Positions 1 through 11,128 of a stretch of DNA of 64,000 nucleotides are shown here, in pieces. The notes below the pieces were generated by a model that was not told where the DNA came from, did not search any database, and saw only the letters and a program-made list of their open reading frames with translations. Position numbers and translations under genes: made by a program. Each line of letters opens with the position of its first letter. The stretch's first letter is position 1. The DNA is from Pomphorhynchus laevis (Eukaryota; Acanthocephala; Palaeacanthocephala; Echinorhynchida; Pomphorhynchidae): the NCBI GenBank assembly GCA_012934845.2, contig WNNJ02001010.1:1-64000 (forward strand). The letters run 5' to 3'.

Positions 1-641
1 TTTTTCAGTTTATGTTAAATTGTTCGAGGCTTTAAACTTGTTATAAAATAAAAAATCAAAAACAGTATTTTTTGCTTTTAAGAGGTCGCTTAAATTTTTA
101 TTTTAACAAAAAGAGATGGGTGATCAATTAAGTCTAAGAAACACTGCTATAAAGTATAACTCCAAGCCTAAGTTCTTAATCCTATAAACGCTCTAGTTCG
201 CTATTAAACCACGAGGGTCTATCAGACGGCTTACGCTTGGTAAATACATATTGTAGCAAATTCGTCTAGAACTTGTATTATCCCAATTTTGGCCAACCTT
301 TTAGAAGGTTGGTCATTTTTACGAAAAGAGATTGGTAATCAATATAGTTTGATAAACACTGCTCTAAAGTATATATATTTAATACAAAGTAACTCATGTT
401 CTGATTGTACAGTTAATACCGACATTTCGTATTTTCAACCAGGAAATGGTCTCAAACAAATAAGTAACAAACAATTGTCTATTATTCATAATGTCTAGTA
501 TATTTTGTGCTTAAAACTATCTGGAATATTTTCATTGTACAATTAACCAAAATACTATTTATCGTTACGATCTAAAGTTATCTTTCCTTATTAAGTATAA
601 AATACAAAGATTTTTTAAATCAACATTAAAGGCATTTGTCC

Positions 642-1157
642 TCATTCTATTGTTGAATCCTCAATATTTAAGATCTTTGTAAGCTCGAATCTATCTATTA
701 CTTCGTCATTATTAAAATCTGCTTCTCTCATCATTTGTTCAGCGATAGGACGCACTTCGTCTGGTGAGCATTTCAATAATGTCATCATCATTCGCTCTAA
801 ATCGTTTCTAACAAGTAGACAATCTCCACTATGATCAAACAACCTTAAAAATAAGGTTAGATAATCTTGGCCAGTAAATTGATCCAGATTTGTCATTTGC
901 TCTTTCACGTGCTGTTTAAACACACTCCTGGTGACTTGTGCATTTAAATTATGGCTAACAAAATCATCAACAACTTGTTGAATTTCTATTGCGTCTTGTA
1001 ACGGAATAGATAACAATATAGCGATATTGGCCCAGTCTGAAACTGAGAGAATATTGTCATTATCATGATCAAGGAATCGAAATACCTTATCTAAATGTTC
1101 ATCAAACTCTTCATTATTAACAATTGCAATATCTGATGTTGCCTTTTTTAGACTCAT
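642..1157 (-). CDS. EF-hand calcium-binding protein, copy A
   Basis: Intact single-exon ORF of 171 aa starting at ATG 1157. It has calmodulin/calcineurin-B-like layout with at least three EF-hand loops: residues 30-41 (D-x-D-x-D, ending in Asp where Glu is usual), 108-119 (DHSGDCLLVRND, also ending in Asp) and 147-158 (DFNNDEVIDRFE, fully canonical). The region around 61-80, where a second hand would sit, has no loop residues. No signal peptide or membrane segment is seen, so a cytosolic calcium sensor is likely. It reads outward from the inverted duplication, with its twin at 23574-24089. Exact family (calmodulin-like, troponin-C-like or calcineurin-B-like) is not resolved. Confidence 0.82.
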   Translation of the reverse strand: MSLKKATSDIAIVNNEEFDEHLDKVFRFLDHDNDNILSVSDWANIAILLSIPLQDAIEIQQVVDDFVSHNLNAQVTRSVFKQHVKEQMTNLDQFTGQDYLTLFLRLFDHSGDCLLVRNDLERMMMTLLKCSPDEVRPIAEQMMREADFNNDEVIDRFELTKILNIEDSTIE

Positions 1158-1571
1158 ATTTAAAGTAGTTTAAAACTGATTATGTATGCTTAAAACTCTT
1201 CTTCTTACGTTACCTTGGTTACAAATTGTTTTCGAGATTTTAAAACTGTTTTTAAAATTGAAAGCGGCTTTGAAATAGGGGCTTAAACCTGATAACATAG
1301 CAGTTCCTCCTGATTACCTTTAATCCTTATTCTCGAATACATCGTATATTATTTATTAGTCAATTCATTAAAATTGAATTTTATTATGATACATCGTCTT
1401 TTATTTATTTGTCAATTCATAAAAATTAACTTTTATTTTAAATTTAAATTTTAAATTTTAACTTGATGAGACTTATATAAAATTATTTAATTATTATTTA
1501 TTATTATTTAATTATATTAATTAATAATTTAATATTAATTATAATCATAATTTATATTAATTAATAAAAAT
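1158..1571. other. Upstream flank of EF-hand copy A with dispersed repeat copy
   Basis: No gene seen. About 1262-1455 is a plus-oriented copy of the dispersed AT-rich family (marker strings GGGGCTTAAACCTGATAACA and GTCAATTCAT). It is followed by simple AT-rich sequence. Confidence 0.6.
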
Positions 1572-2178
1572 AACTATTCTATTAATAGAATAGTTCGATC
1601 TTCAATACCTTCAATACCTTCCGAAACGAATATCGTATCTCCTAACATCTGACTAGATAAACGAATCAATACACACGCATCACTTCGCCTTGTTTTGTCC
1701 AATGTAGAAGGCTTCCAGTCAAGAACTATTCTATTAATAGAATAGTTCGATCTTCAATACCTTCAATACCTTCCGAAACGAATATCGTATCTCCTAACAT
1801 CTGACTAGATAAACGAATCAATACACACGCATCACTTCGCCTTGTTTTGTCCAATGTAGAAGGCTTCCAGTCAAGAACTATTCTATTAATAGAATAGTTC
1901 GATCTTCAATACCTTCAATACCTTCCGAAACGAATATCGTATCTCCTAACATCTGACTAGATAAACGAATCAATACACACGCATCACTTCGCCTTGTTTT
2001 GTCCAATGTAGAAGGCTTCCAGTCAAGAACTATTCTATTAATAGAATAGTTCGATCTTCAATACCTTCAATACCTTCCGAAACGAATATCGTATCTCCTA
2101 ACATCTGACTAGATAAACGAATCAATACACACGCATCACTTCGCCTTGTTTTGTCCAATGTAGAAGGCTTCCAGTCAA
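1572..2178 (+). repeat. Four tandem 152-bp monomers at the LINE 5' side
   Basis: Four near-identical 152-bp units begin at 1572, 1724, 1876 and 2028. Each begins with a perfect 24-bp palindrome (half-site AACTATTCTATT) and ends with the bases that run into the LINE reading frame at about 2151. The layout resembles promoter monomers known at the 5' ends of some LINEs, such as mouse L1. That role is inference; the repetition itself is read directly. Confidence 0.93.
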
Positions 2179-3760
2179 GACTCCATCACCCTTTCCTGGA
2201 TTCTTCGCATCCAGGAAAGGATGATGCTAATAATGTTGATTCTTATCGTGGTATTACCTTGCTTAATTATACCTATAAGCTTTTATCCTTCGCTGTGACT
2301 CGTCACATCATAAAATTCCGCGAATATTTGCTTCCACATAAACAATTCGGTTTTCGTACTAACCGCCCAACTTTAAATGCATTGGACATTATCAGGAATG
2401 AAGTACATAAATCATTTCCTGTGAGAAAGCCTTTATATACCATATTTATAGATTTTGCTAAGGCTTTTGACTCTCTTAAGCGCCCATTGCTGCTTTTCAA
2501 ATTAGCTCATTATTTTCACATAAATGGTGGATTACTACAGCTAATAAAGAACATCTTAGAACCGAACTACCTTAAAGTTTTTGACGGCCTAAATTACTCT
2601 GAATGTTTCTCATCTACACAAGGTGTCATGCAGGGCGACCCTCTGAGTCCTATTTTATTTGTGTTCTACGTAGCAGATTTACTCGTAAAATTTGTAGTGG
2701 TAAAAGCTCGATTACGACGGTAATGTATGAGGACGACCTAGCTTTGATGTCTACAAGTCTGTACGAATCACAACTAGCTTTGAATAAATTATCTAAATAC
2801 TGTATAGACAATTTTTCGAAAATAAATGTGCGCAGATCTAAGGTTGTACAATTTAGGCGTGGAAGGCCATTAAAGAAAAAGGATAAACTTATTTTAGACT
2901 CAGCCTCTTGAATTTTGCAGAAATATTACATATCTTGGGTTGCAGTTGAATTCTAGATGGTCCTTCACCTCCCATGTCGAGGAAAATGCTTCGAAGATAT
3001 TTGTGGCTAACTGTAGTGTACGTAATCTGGGTACTATATCTTACGAAAGTGCTATTAAATACTTTCGTGTAATGCTATTACCAATTTTGACATACGGTTT
3101 ATAGGTAATATGGTCGGACTTATCCTCTTCGAACTTTGCTCAAATTGATAACTGTCAGAACAGATTTATTAAGCACATTGTAGGTGTGTCAGTGAAATGT
3201 TCTTCTACATCGGTCGCCATATTATCTCGCATTCCTACTTGTTCTAATTATATTCGCGCAAACTTCAAATTGTCAAAAACTCAAGCGTTTTCGATTAATG
3301 AATCTGAATTTATTCTAAAAAGATCCAAACTTAATCCTAAGATCTATTTAACACCCATATTTTTACAGACTCAGTGGCAGCAGGCTTGTTATATTAAGAG
3401 ACCATTACTATGAAGGTTTTCTATTCACGGTTATAATGATAAATTGTGCATTATTAATTTTCCATTTCATCTAGTCTCCATTCAATGTAAATGTGTATTC
3501 TGTGGCTCTCCGTGTGCATCCTTAGTGCATGTCTTTTCTTGTCCACATTTGTCTAAATTAGGATTAGCTGAGATTGACAAACTACGTAGATCCTGATATA
3601 CCGCACACCTGCCGAAATTCTTACTGAAGTATTAACATGTAGATAACTTATCTTAAATATGTATATATTTTTTGCCTGTTTATGGAATGCAACATTTGTT
3701 TGTTTTTCAATCCCTACCGGAATGTTATGCGGATAAATAAATTTCTCTACATTAATTAAT
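2109..3760 (+). mobile_element. Non-LTR retrotransposon (LINE), left-arm copy
   Basis: Reverse-transcriptase motifs in order: YRGITLLN, DFAKAFDS, QGDPLSPILF and, in another frame, MYEDDLALM where the right-arm copy has MYADDLALM. The frame changes near 2700, and a further frame change and a stop near 3104 break the 3' half. A C-terminal segment follows with a Cys/His cluster (CVFCGSPCASLVHVFSC, about 3490-3545). The 3' end fades into AT-rich DNA at about 3750. There is no endonuclease domain, so the copy is 5' truncated or replaced by the monomers. It is dead, with a twin at 21235-22623. Confidence 0.85.
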
Positions 3761-3839
3761 AAAAATAATTATTTTTATTACGTTACCTTGGTTACTAATT
3801 GTTTTCGCGATTTTAAAACCGTTTTTAAAATTAAAATCG

Positions 3840-3995
3840 GTTTTAAAATAGGGGCTTAAACCTGATAGCATAACAATTCCCCATGATGACCTCTAATCCT
3901 TATTCCCCTATTCTGATACATCGTATTTTATTTATTAGTCAATTCATAAAAATTGACTTTTATTTTAAATTAAAATTTTAAATTTTAAGTTGATA
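3840..3995 (+). repeat. Dispersed AT-rich repeat copy
   Basis: Contains the family markers GGGGCTTAAACCTGATA, the poly-pyrimidine GACCTCTAATCCTTATTC and GTCAATTCATAAAAATTGAC. It is mirrored at about 21005-21140 in the right arm. Confidence 0.7.
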
Positions 3996-4284
3996 TAAGC
4001 TAAATAAAATCTTGATCAAACAACCAGATAAAATATTTCGTTATTTACAAAACTGTAAATATGAAACTGTAAATGCTAACTGTAAATGTTAAAAGACTTT
4101 CGTCTACATTTTGGAATTTTAATTGAAATAATTAATATTTCAAATTAAATCTGCGTTGGTAAGGGGAAGGTGCTACCTTCAATTTGAAAACCTACCTATT
4201 TTTGCAATTAATTGCAATTTTCAAATTGTTTCCTAATTTTTAGTTAATTTAATTGTGCAGTCATGATTAAAATTGATTTTTTTA

Positions 4285-4370
4285 TCCTGCACGTTCTTCA
4301 ATCCTATCTATAAGCCAACATCAGTACGATACATTTCAGTATTGGTGGACATCATCAGTTACAAATCCAA
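4285..4370 (-). repeat. Degenerate hammerhead-like motif, left arm, inner copy
   Basis: Reverse complement of the motif at 20630-20695: on the minus strand it reads CTGATGA, a short spacer, then GAAA and a CGTA cleavage-like site, followed by the conserved tail TTGGCTTATAGATAGGATTG. Confidence 0.4.
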
Positions 4371-4414
4371 TATTCGATCTTTAACGTGTTGGTTCTTTCA
4401 ACATTAAATGCACC

Positions 4415-4505
4415 GAAACTTGAAACGTAGGAATTGCATCAGTAGCTAATTAGTTCCACTATTATTATAATGTAGCGTACTGCTGTTGGCTTATAGATAG
4501 GATTG
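4415..4505 (+). repeat. Degenerate hammerhead-like motif, left arm, outer copy
   Basis: The putative stem I strands CAGTAG and CTGCTG can pair over 6 bp (one G.U), and the GCGTA cleavage-like site is kept. The catalytic core is mutated (CTAATTA in place of CTGATGA, no GAAA). The conserved tail TTGGCTTATAGATAGGATTG follows. It marks the inner end of the inverted-duplication arm. Confidence 0.4.
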
Positions 4506-5305
4506 AATCAACGTCCGGAAAAAATCATCACAATTTCCATTCCAGCAATGACAACATTTAAAATTTTTAAATTTGAAAATGAAATGCATTATGCTAATAT
4601 CAAAACTTAATTTCGTGATACTTTTATGTTTGTTAAAATGAAATAAAATTAAATAAGAGATATAAAATACGATGTGAAACCAAATAGGATATCATTTTCC
4701 CTGTAACAACCGCTTAAGACATCCCGATAAAAGTTGATAAAGTAGAAAATCCAGGTTCCTCTGGGTGTAGAAGTGTTTGGTATTTAATCATCCTATTGAT
4801 ATTGTACATTTTCATCTTGCTAACAACTGTTTTTGTCTTTCAAGAAGACCTAATAAAGTAGATCTGTTAGATCCACTTATCTATCAGACTTGGCAGCCCA
4901 AAACCGAAGATATTTTGAGAAAGAAACAACGCAGATCCGTGGAATGTTATTTCACACATTTATCCATATATGTGTCAACAAATAAATATAGATTCAATTT
5001 ATATATTTTAAGATATTAAATATATTTAATATATATTTAATATATTATATATTTAATGTATTATTTAAGACTCAATAATTAAAAAGATTTCATTTATGTA
5101 CAGATCAGTGTGCTATTGTATATAATCAAACTAGTAAATTAATGATGGGATAAATGTAAGGGATGGCATGCGGCAATGGATCAAAAGTGGAAGCATACAA
5201 TAATAAATATCTTATTAATAACAACAGTCAACGTCAACTATTTCTTAACAAAATAATTAAGGGACAATAAGTAGAAACTATCATTTGATTCATTCATCAA
5301 ACATC
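4506..5305. other. AT-rich spacer without recognisable gene
   Basis: Continuation of the hammerhead-bearing repeat tail (to about 4540), then AT-rich DNA. An 80-codon ORF at 4777-5019 has no recognisable motif and is probably chance. Confidence 0.4.
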
Positions 5306-5785
5306 TCAGTTGTTAGAGTTATTTGATCCCGCAAGCAAAAAAAAAACGAAAACCGAAAAGCATCGCTCAATGGTGGAAAGTCGAGACATAAGGGGCCTTA
5401 GAGTATTCATCTTTGATCCGAGGGACGTCCTTTCGAAAGGAAGACAGTCCAAAAATAGCCCAGGTGCAGCAGAGGCGAACTTGATTGAGATGTGCCGTCG
5501 ATCTTCTGTGCATTGATAAAAATATCCTTCTTTGGCAATATCGGAAGGGTGACTATCAGCATCCTGTAATGCCAATATCATGTCGCTGACTGTCTGTTAA
5601 AAGCTGTTAGGCACTATTGGAGATGGGTGTATGGATTTTGCATTCTTGGTGATGGACCCCAGGAGTTTAAGAGATCTGTCATTGACAGATCCGATTCTTA
5701 AAATCATACCAAGAAGGGAGGGTTGCGCTGAGGGAGTTACTTTATAATTATGTCGGTAAATCAAGTAAAGATCTCTCAAGTCCTG
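5306..5785 (-). CDS. Unrecognised minus-strand open segment
   Basis: Two same-strand open stretches (5597-5779, then 5306-5581), separated by a stop, form a segment richer in GC than its surroundings. The composition is protein-like (for example TPSAQPSLLGMILRIG and FLDCLPFERTSLGS), but I recognise no family. It could be an exon of an unmodelled gene or a relic of mobile DNA. An overlapping plus-strand ORF at 5310-5516 is equally unassigned. Confidence 0.2.
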
Positions 5786-5869
5786 TCAATCGTTGTTTAA
5801 ATGAACAGGTGAATTTCTGTGTAATCACAGAATTGATCACACTAATTACGGAAATCGAAGTTCAATCAG

Positions 5870-6215
5870 ATTGAGACAATTCTCAATATGAGAATTGAGA
5901 CACATTATCGCACGAGAGACTGTTATTTATATTTATAATAATTTTTATTATATTTGTTTATTAATTGATAATAATTAATAATATGACATAACAAATGAAT
6001 TATGTTTTAAAATTATGTAAGTGTCAAAATTTGACACTTACAGAAGAAGCCGTTTCCGAAACGCGATTTTAAATGTCTTTCGTAGTTTTGTTAATCGTCA
6101 TTTGCATTAACAAATGAATTTAAGTCATAGAAATGGTCATATTGAGACAATTCTCAATATGAGAATTGAGACACATTATCACATGAGAGACTGTTATTTA
6201 TATTTATAATTATAC
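5870..6215. repeat. Pair of direct repeats 271 bp apart
   Basis: About 75 bp starting at 5870 (ATTGAGACAATTCTCAATAT) recur at 6141 with few changes. Each unit contains the palindrome CAATTCTC/GAGAATTG. Between them lies an imperfect palindrome AAGTGTCA-AAATT-TGACACTT. This could be a short non-autonomous element with direct terminal repeats; no coding content is seen. Confidence 0.55.
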
Positions 6216-6385
6216 TTTTATAATATAATATTATATATTATAGTATATATTATATATAATATTATATAATATATATACGAAAACAATATTTACGAAAACA
6301 GATGTTCAGTCAGTAAGCAGATTTATTTTATACACTCGAATAGTTTTCAATACATTCTCGAGTATTTCCATTACTCCCAATTTGA

Positions 6386-8918
6386 CTAACTTGTTTTTTT
6401 TCGCTAAAAAAAACAACATTTATGAAGAATAGATTTTACCGAATATAAATATAGTTACCTTCGAAACATCGGCAGCGGGTATGTTTGGCAGTGGTCGACT
6501 GTTAAATAGAAGCTCTTTCCGAATAATTCCAACCGCAACATATTCAATGTCTCCATCTGCATTTTTCTGTTTCCTGAACTTGACTATCGGGTTTTTCAGT
6601 GTTTTTACATTTCCTTTGTGAATATGTTGATTTGTAATTATCAAAGGCTCACCCTTAAATCAAAAATCAGTTAAAATTACTTTAATTGGTAAATTAAATT
6701 AATATTTAAAAATTTTACCTAAGAAACTCAGAGCTGATTTTTGCAAAAACTATTAGAATTTTATGAAATTAAAAATTTTACAAAAGCTGTTATCAAAAAT
6801 CAGTTAAAACTGCATTCTTTGAGGCACTTGAGAATATTCAATTTGCCCTTCAACAACACCCTAAATATATAATTAAATAAATATATTTGAACTATATAAA
6901 TAATTAAACCATTATATATAATGATATAATGATATATAATGATATATATGTCATTTATGTATATATATCACTTTCAAATTCTACCCGCTGGACGATGATT
7001 TCTCTCGTAGAAGAATGAGGACGAGATATTAAATTAGAGGAGATATCAACATCTCGATCAGTAAAGTAATTTACTGATTCGATAACTGTTGAGCTGAATT
7101 GATAAGAAGAAGGTAATCGGAATTGACCAATTCTCATATGTGATCTATGGTCTTGTTAATATTGTGATTATTCTCTTGCAGATTATTTTGAACCAGATTG
7201 ATATAGTTGAATCATAATCTGGTGGTTCAACTTCATTAAAAGTTCAGTGTGTAATTTAGTCAATTTTTTGATGTGAGTTACTATAACACAATGATTTATC
7301 ACGTCGCAAAGTTTTCCAATTGTAATTTGATTAATTTTTTTAGTAATTATAACAATTTACGTCAGTTTTTCATTACAATTAGTTGAAATCGCTAATTTAG
7401 TAATAACTTCCTGTTGAACATTACCAGAAAGTGTTGTGGACAAGAAAATTTGTTGTGAACAACACAACTTTCTAAATAAATTTTAGAATCGCATGTGATG
7501 ATAGCAGTTAACTATTTAAAATTCGAATTTATAATAAATATATAAAAGCATCACTTGCCTTATTATTCTATAACTAATAATAGTTATAAATCCATAGTTA
7601 AATCCATAGGCGAGTAATCTATTTATAAATATATTAATGTATAAAAATGTAGCTTTAAGAATTATACATTAAAAACATGTTTAATTAAAAGATTTTTAAA
7701 TAGTTCTGTAGCTTGCTTAGTTGATTGAATCGATTGACAGTTATTTTGGTAATAAATATTAAATAAATCTAAATATTTAAAATATAATAAAATAATATGA
7801 TTGAATATATGACTTTAAAATAAATAATTCACTCTCCATTATTCTCTAACAAATATAATTTAAATGTATAATATGCTATAAAAGATAAGTGTATTATTCA
7901 TTAAATATTATAATTTTATGATATAATGAATAAAATAGATATTTATATTTTGAATATTGATTATACCAATTTACATTCAACGATTTTTAATAATTTGATA
8001 ATTTATTTATATTTGACTCAGATAAGTGATCTTATATGTAACATAAATGCGTTGCGTAATGTCTTACTACAATACGTTATAAATTATAGTTATAAGATAT
8101 AATGAATTATATCATGTAATATCATGTAATTTTCGATCAACAGAATCACAAAATGACGGCCGCAATGGCTTTTGAACATTTAGGGAAAGGATTGTACACA
8201 ATTTTCTAGGTAAATTCTAGAGTCGCGTTTGAAATGTATTTTTATTATGTAGAAATTTATTCGTCGAATACATTTTTGGCTCAGATTCCACTGAACCTGA
8301 GGGGCTCAGATCCTACTGGACCTGAGGCCGTAAGTCATGTAAGAAGATTAAACAGTCATTATATCGATTTATTATCTTCTTGTTTTTGTAGCTTTTCTGT
8401 TTCTCTGTTTCTGACGATGAAACCTTTGTATTATTTATTTAAGAAAACCCTTATTGTTATGAATACATTTTTGAAATAACCATTACTATATCAAAGAGAA
8501 AATGTTAGCTGTAAAGTATAGGTAACCGTATGCAGCTATAGGAGTGCTAGTTAAAAGAAAATATTAAAATTTGTTAATTTATAGGATCGAAGTAGTTCAA
8601 ATAGTTTTATTCAAAAAAATTAAACTACTTTTCGATAACTCCTGATATTATTTTAGGAAATCAAACTGTTAATTTAATTTGAAACGGAAGTTCGACCGTC
8701 TACGACTAATTTTTCATAAAGATAATGGACATTAAATTCGTAAGTTCATAAATGTTCTCGATCTGAAATGTTGATATTTAATATTATAAATTACCGTTTT
8801 CTTAAAATGAAGGTCGCCAAAGTATTTTCCATTTAATAGACTGTTCTTTTCCGCTGGTTTTATTTCACCTTGCATTGAAATTATCATATCATTTGGTAGT
8901 TCATCTATTGCCTTTTCA
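6386..8918 (-). CDS. CHTF8: CTF8 homologue (alternative clamp loader subunit), N-terminal exon not found
   Basis: CTF8 works with DCC1 and CTF18 in the alternative RFC complex that loads PCNA for sister-chromatid cohesion. Two exons are clear: 8918-8795 (acceptor CTGTCAG, donor GTAATT) encoding MIISMQGEI and YFGDLHF, and 6653-6459 encoding GEPLIITNQHIHKGNVK, EYVAVGIIRKELLF and NSRPLPNIP. These match human CTF8 in order (MELQGEI, LGDLHY, LIVGHHILYGK, YLVTALIKDKILFKTRPKP). They join in phase 0 across a 2,141-bp AT-rich intron. A 55-nt mini-intron can then add a basic end (RKKTS, stop at 6386); without it the frame stops at 6420. The start codon exon, upstream of 8918, was not identified. Confidence 0.75.
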
Positions 8919-8937
8919 CTGACAGCAAAGGCAGAAT

Positions 8938-9360
8938 GAAAATTTTTAACTTTTTATATTTAAAAATAATACTTCAAAATATTAGATATAATTTTTTTAA
9001 TGCCAATTAATTTCACTATTGATGGCTGTTGATAATAAACAGTTATCAAAATATCGATATTTATTCTTATTAATAAAATGATCAACAGATAATTACTTTG
9101 GATTAGACAATTAATACCAGATAGACAACTAAATTCATTGCCTCTGATGATTTATTTTAGTGTTTAAATATAAGATAAAATGTTTATTGAATTATTCATA
9201 GAAAATGAAATTTGACAAAATATGTGTAGAATCGAAGTATTTACATTTATTTGGCAAAACTTGCGAGTGAAGGATATTATAGTTATATTACTCATTATAG
9301 TATAATGAATCCGATAGGAACAAAAACATTTAAAGCTTATAGGAAAATGATTTTTATTGA
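8938..9360. other. AT-rich region upstream of CTF8
   Basis: Probably holds the missing first CTF8 exon. No start plus donor in the required phase could be chosen with confidence. No other feature is seen. Confidence 0.3.
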
Positions 9361-9570
9361 GCATTTGACGTTGAGACTCTGGGCCCAACGCTTGGTGCGT
9401 TGGGCCCAGAGGCGGAAGGCCTAATGCACGAAATAGGTCGGCGGATAGCAGCAGTGACCGGAGAGCGGCGGTCCACGGATTTCTTGCTGCAGAGGCTGAG
9501 CGTTGCCATCGAACGCGGTAACGCTAGTTGCGTTCTGGCCACGGTTGAGGGGACGAGCGATAGACAAGAC
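9361..9570 (+). mobile_element. GC-rich island with 14-bp-stem hairpin, probable mobile-element remnant
   Basis: About 210 bp near 57 % GC inside very AT-rich DNA. It opens with a perfect hairpin at 9378-9410 (14-bp stem, loop TTGGT; half-site TCTGGGCCCAACGC). An ORF running through it (9400-9630) gives GPEAEGLMHEIGRRIAAVTG and FLLQRLSVAIERGNASCVL. I recall similar strings ending mobile-element proteins in other invertebrates, but cannot name the family safely. It stops being protein-like at about 9570. Confidence 0.45.
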
Positions 9571-10789
9571 TTAGACAATTTATTATTTGTAATTTTTGGT
9601 TTTTTTTTAATTTTAATGATGTGTTGGTGATTTTTAAAATATTAGTATTTTTTTAAATATATTAGATACCTTTTATATATTTTTAAATATTATATATTTT
9701 ATTAAATATTTGACATTAAAAATTATATTTTTTAATATTTTTAATTTATTGTTAAAAAATTGAATTTTATTTTTAAAAAATAAAACTTACTAATAACTGG
9801 ATAAATTTTATAATTTTAAAATAAATATTTAATCAATTATTATTAATTCATTTTTTATAAAAGAAATAAATTAAAAAATGTTTAAAAATAAATATTTCAA
9901 AGTGCTTGATTTTGATTCATAATTTAAGTTTCTGATTTTCATCAAAGGAATAAGAAATAAATCTTTTATATTTCGATAGCTTATTTAAGCAATGATTTTG
10001 TTTTATAGTTAACAGATGATATCTGCGATATATAATAATTGCTGGTAGATGCTATATCAATTGTAGATGAACTAATTCATGTAAAAGCAATGTGAATACT
10101 CACATTTTAAAAGGTATGAAGATCATTTCATAAAGTAAGAAATCTAGAATAAATATATATCAAGATTTGGGCATTCTGGAAAGTGATAAAAGTATTTAAT
10201 TGTACATCAGCATTTATATTAGCTTTACCACATAATGAGAAAAATGCTTACTCGTATTTAGATAAAAATAGTCAATAACCTAGAGCAGATATATTATCAA
10301 ACAGGATCAAACTTGAGGAATCTGACCACACAAGATTCGTTTTTTGTGATTAATGGTATATTTATGGACACTATACTCTTATTTGTCATACCACAATATC
10401 CAAGTTCTATAAATCGGCAAAAAATGTATCCCATTTCTAAATCGTCAAAAACGGCACAAGATGCATATAATAGTTAAAACGATATGGTTTTTTTTAATGT
10501 TATTGAACACATAAAAAATCAAGTTCAACTTTCTCGATAATAGTGCACAGGATGAACTTGATATTTTAAGTTTTTGGAAAAGCTTATTTTCGAAAATCGA
10601 ATTTTAAAGATTCTGTATATCTCTAGCAACGTGTTCGATTATAAAAGTTTGCTGAGCAACGTATTGACCAGCTGCATTGAAAAGATAAACCGTCATTCTT
10701 CACTCTTTCATGACATAATCGAATTTCGACAATATTTATGATGATGATCGTTCAACGATAATCTTCATAAAAGAGATATCTTCATAGAA
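9571..10789. other. AT-rich spacer
   Basis: Low-complexity A/T from 9600 to 9900, then ordinary AT-rich DNA. No convincing gene, RNA or repeat is seen. Confidence 0.4.
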
Positions 10790-11128
10790 GTGCTTTCCCT
10801 TCATAATATAGGTGGATGGCCAGGATGTGTAATGAAGATTTTATCCTCTGAGATTACTCGATTTTATTATATTATTCGTTTTTGTCTTTCTTACAGCTCA
10901 AATGAAAATGGACGCTTCTTATTACAAACACCAAGGACACTTTTTTTCGATAAACATAAATCTTTTCAAGAAACTCCATTTGATTTTATCGATAACCTTG
11001 ATATTGGCAACTGTCAGTATCAAATTACCGGAATAATTCATTGTCGTAATATAATCAACTGGTCAACACGAGAAGCTATTATTGCAAATACGAGATATGA
11101 AATTTTATATGAAATTTTTACGATATGA
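10790..11128 (+). CDS. Unrecognised 112-codon ORF
   Basis: Open for 112 codons. The first 35 codons are intron-like in composition and end at an acceptor-like TTTCTTACAG (about 10890-10899), after which the segment SSNENGRFLLQTPRTLFF begins. It may be a real exon of an unmodelled gene or a decayed transposase. No family is recognised. Confidence 0.2.
   Translation: MLSLHNIGGWPGCVMKILSSEITRFYYIIRFCLSYSSNENGRFLLQTPRTLFFDKHKSFQETPFDFIDNLDIGNCQYQITGIIHCRNIINWSTREAIIANTRYEILYEIFTI

Larger units (their letters stand above)
1..4486. repeat. Left arm of a large inverted duplication
   Basis: Bases 1 to about 4486 read as the reverse complement of about 20511-24730. In the outer part position x pairs with 24731-x: gene, LINE and monomer boundaries all mirror at that sum. 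The arm contains, from the left, a truncated end of the hAT element seen whole at 24585-26045, the EF-hand gene, four 152-bp monomers, a LINE and a hammerhead-bearing repeat. The left arm has 258 bp (about 3373-3630) that the right arm lacks. The pairing reaches base 1, so the arm probably continues beyond the window. Confidence 0.93.

Noticed and set aside
289-498. Small ORF and its mirror at 24233-24442
   Set aside because: Part of the repeat arm beside hAT-like ends; no start context or motif, probably chance reading of a repeat.
2303-2500. Minus-strand ORF over the LINE, mirrored at 22231-22428
   Set aside because: Antisense shadow of the reverse-transcriptase frame.
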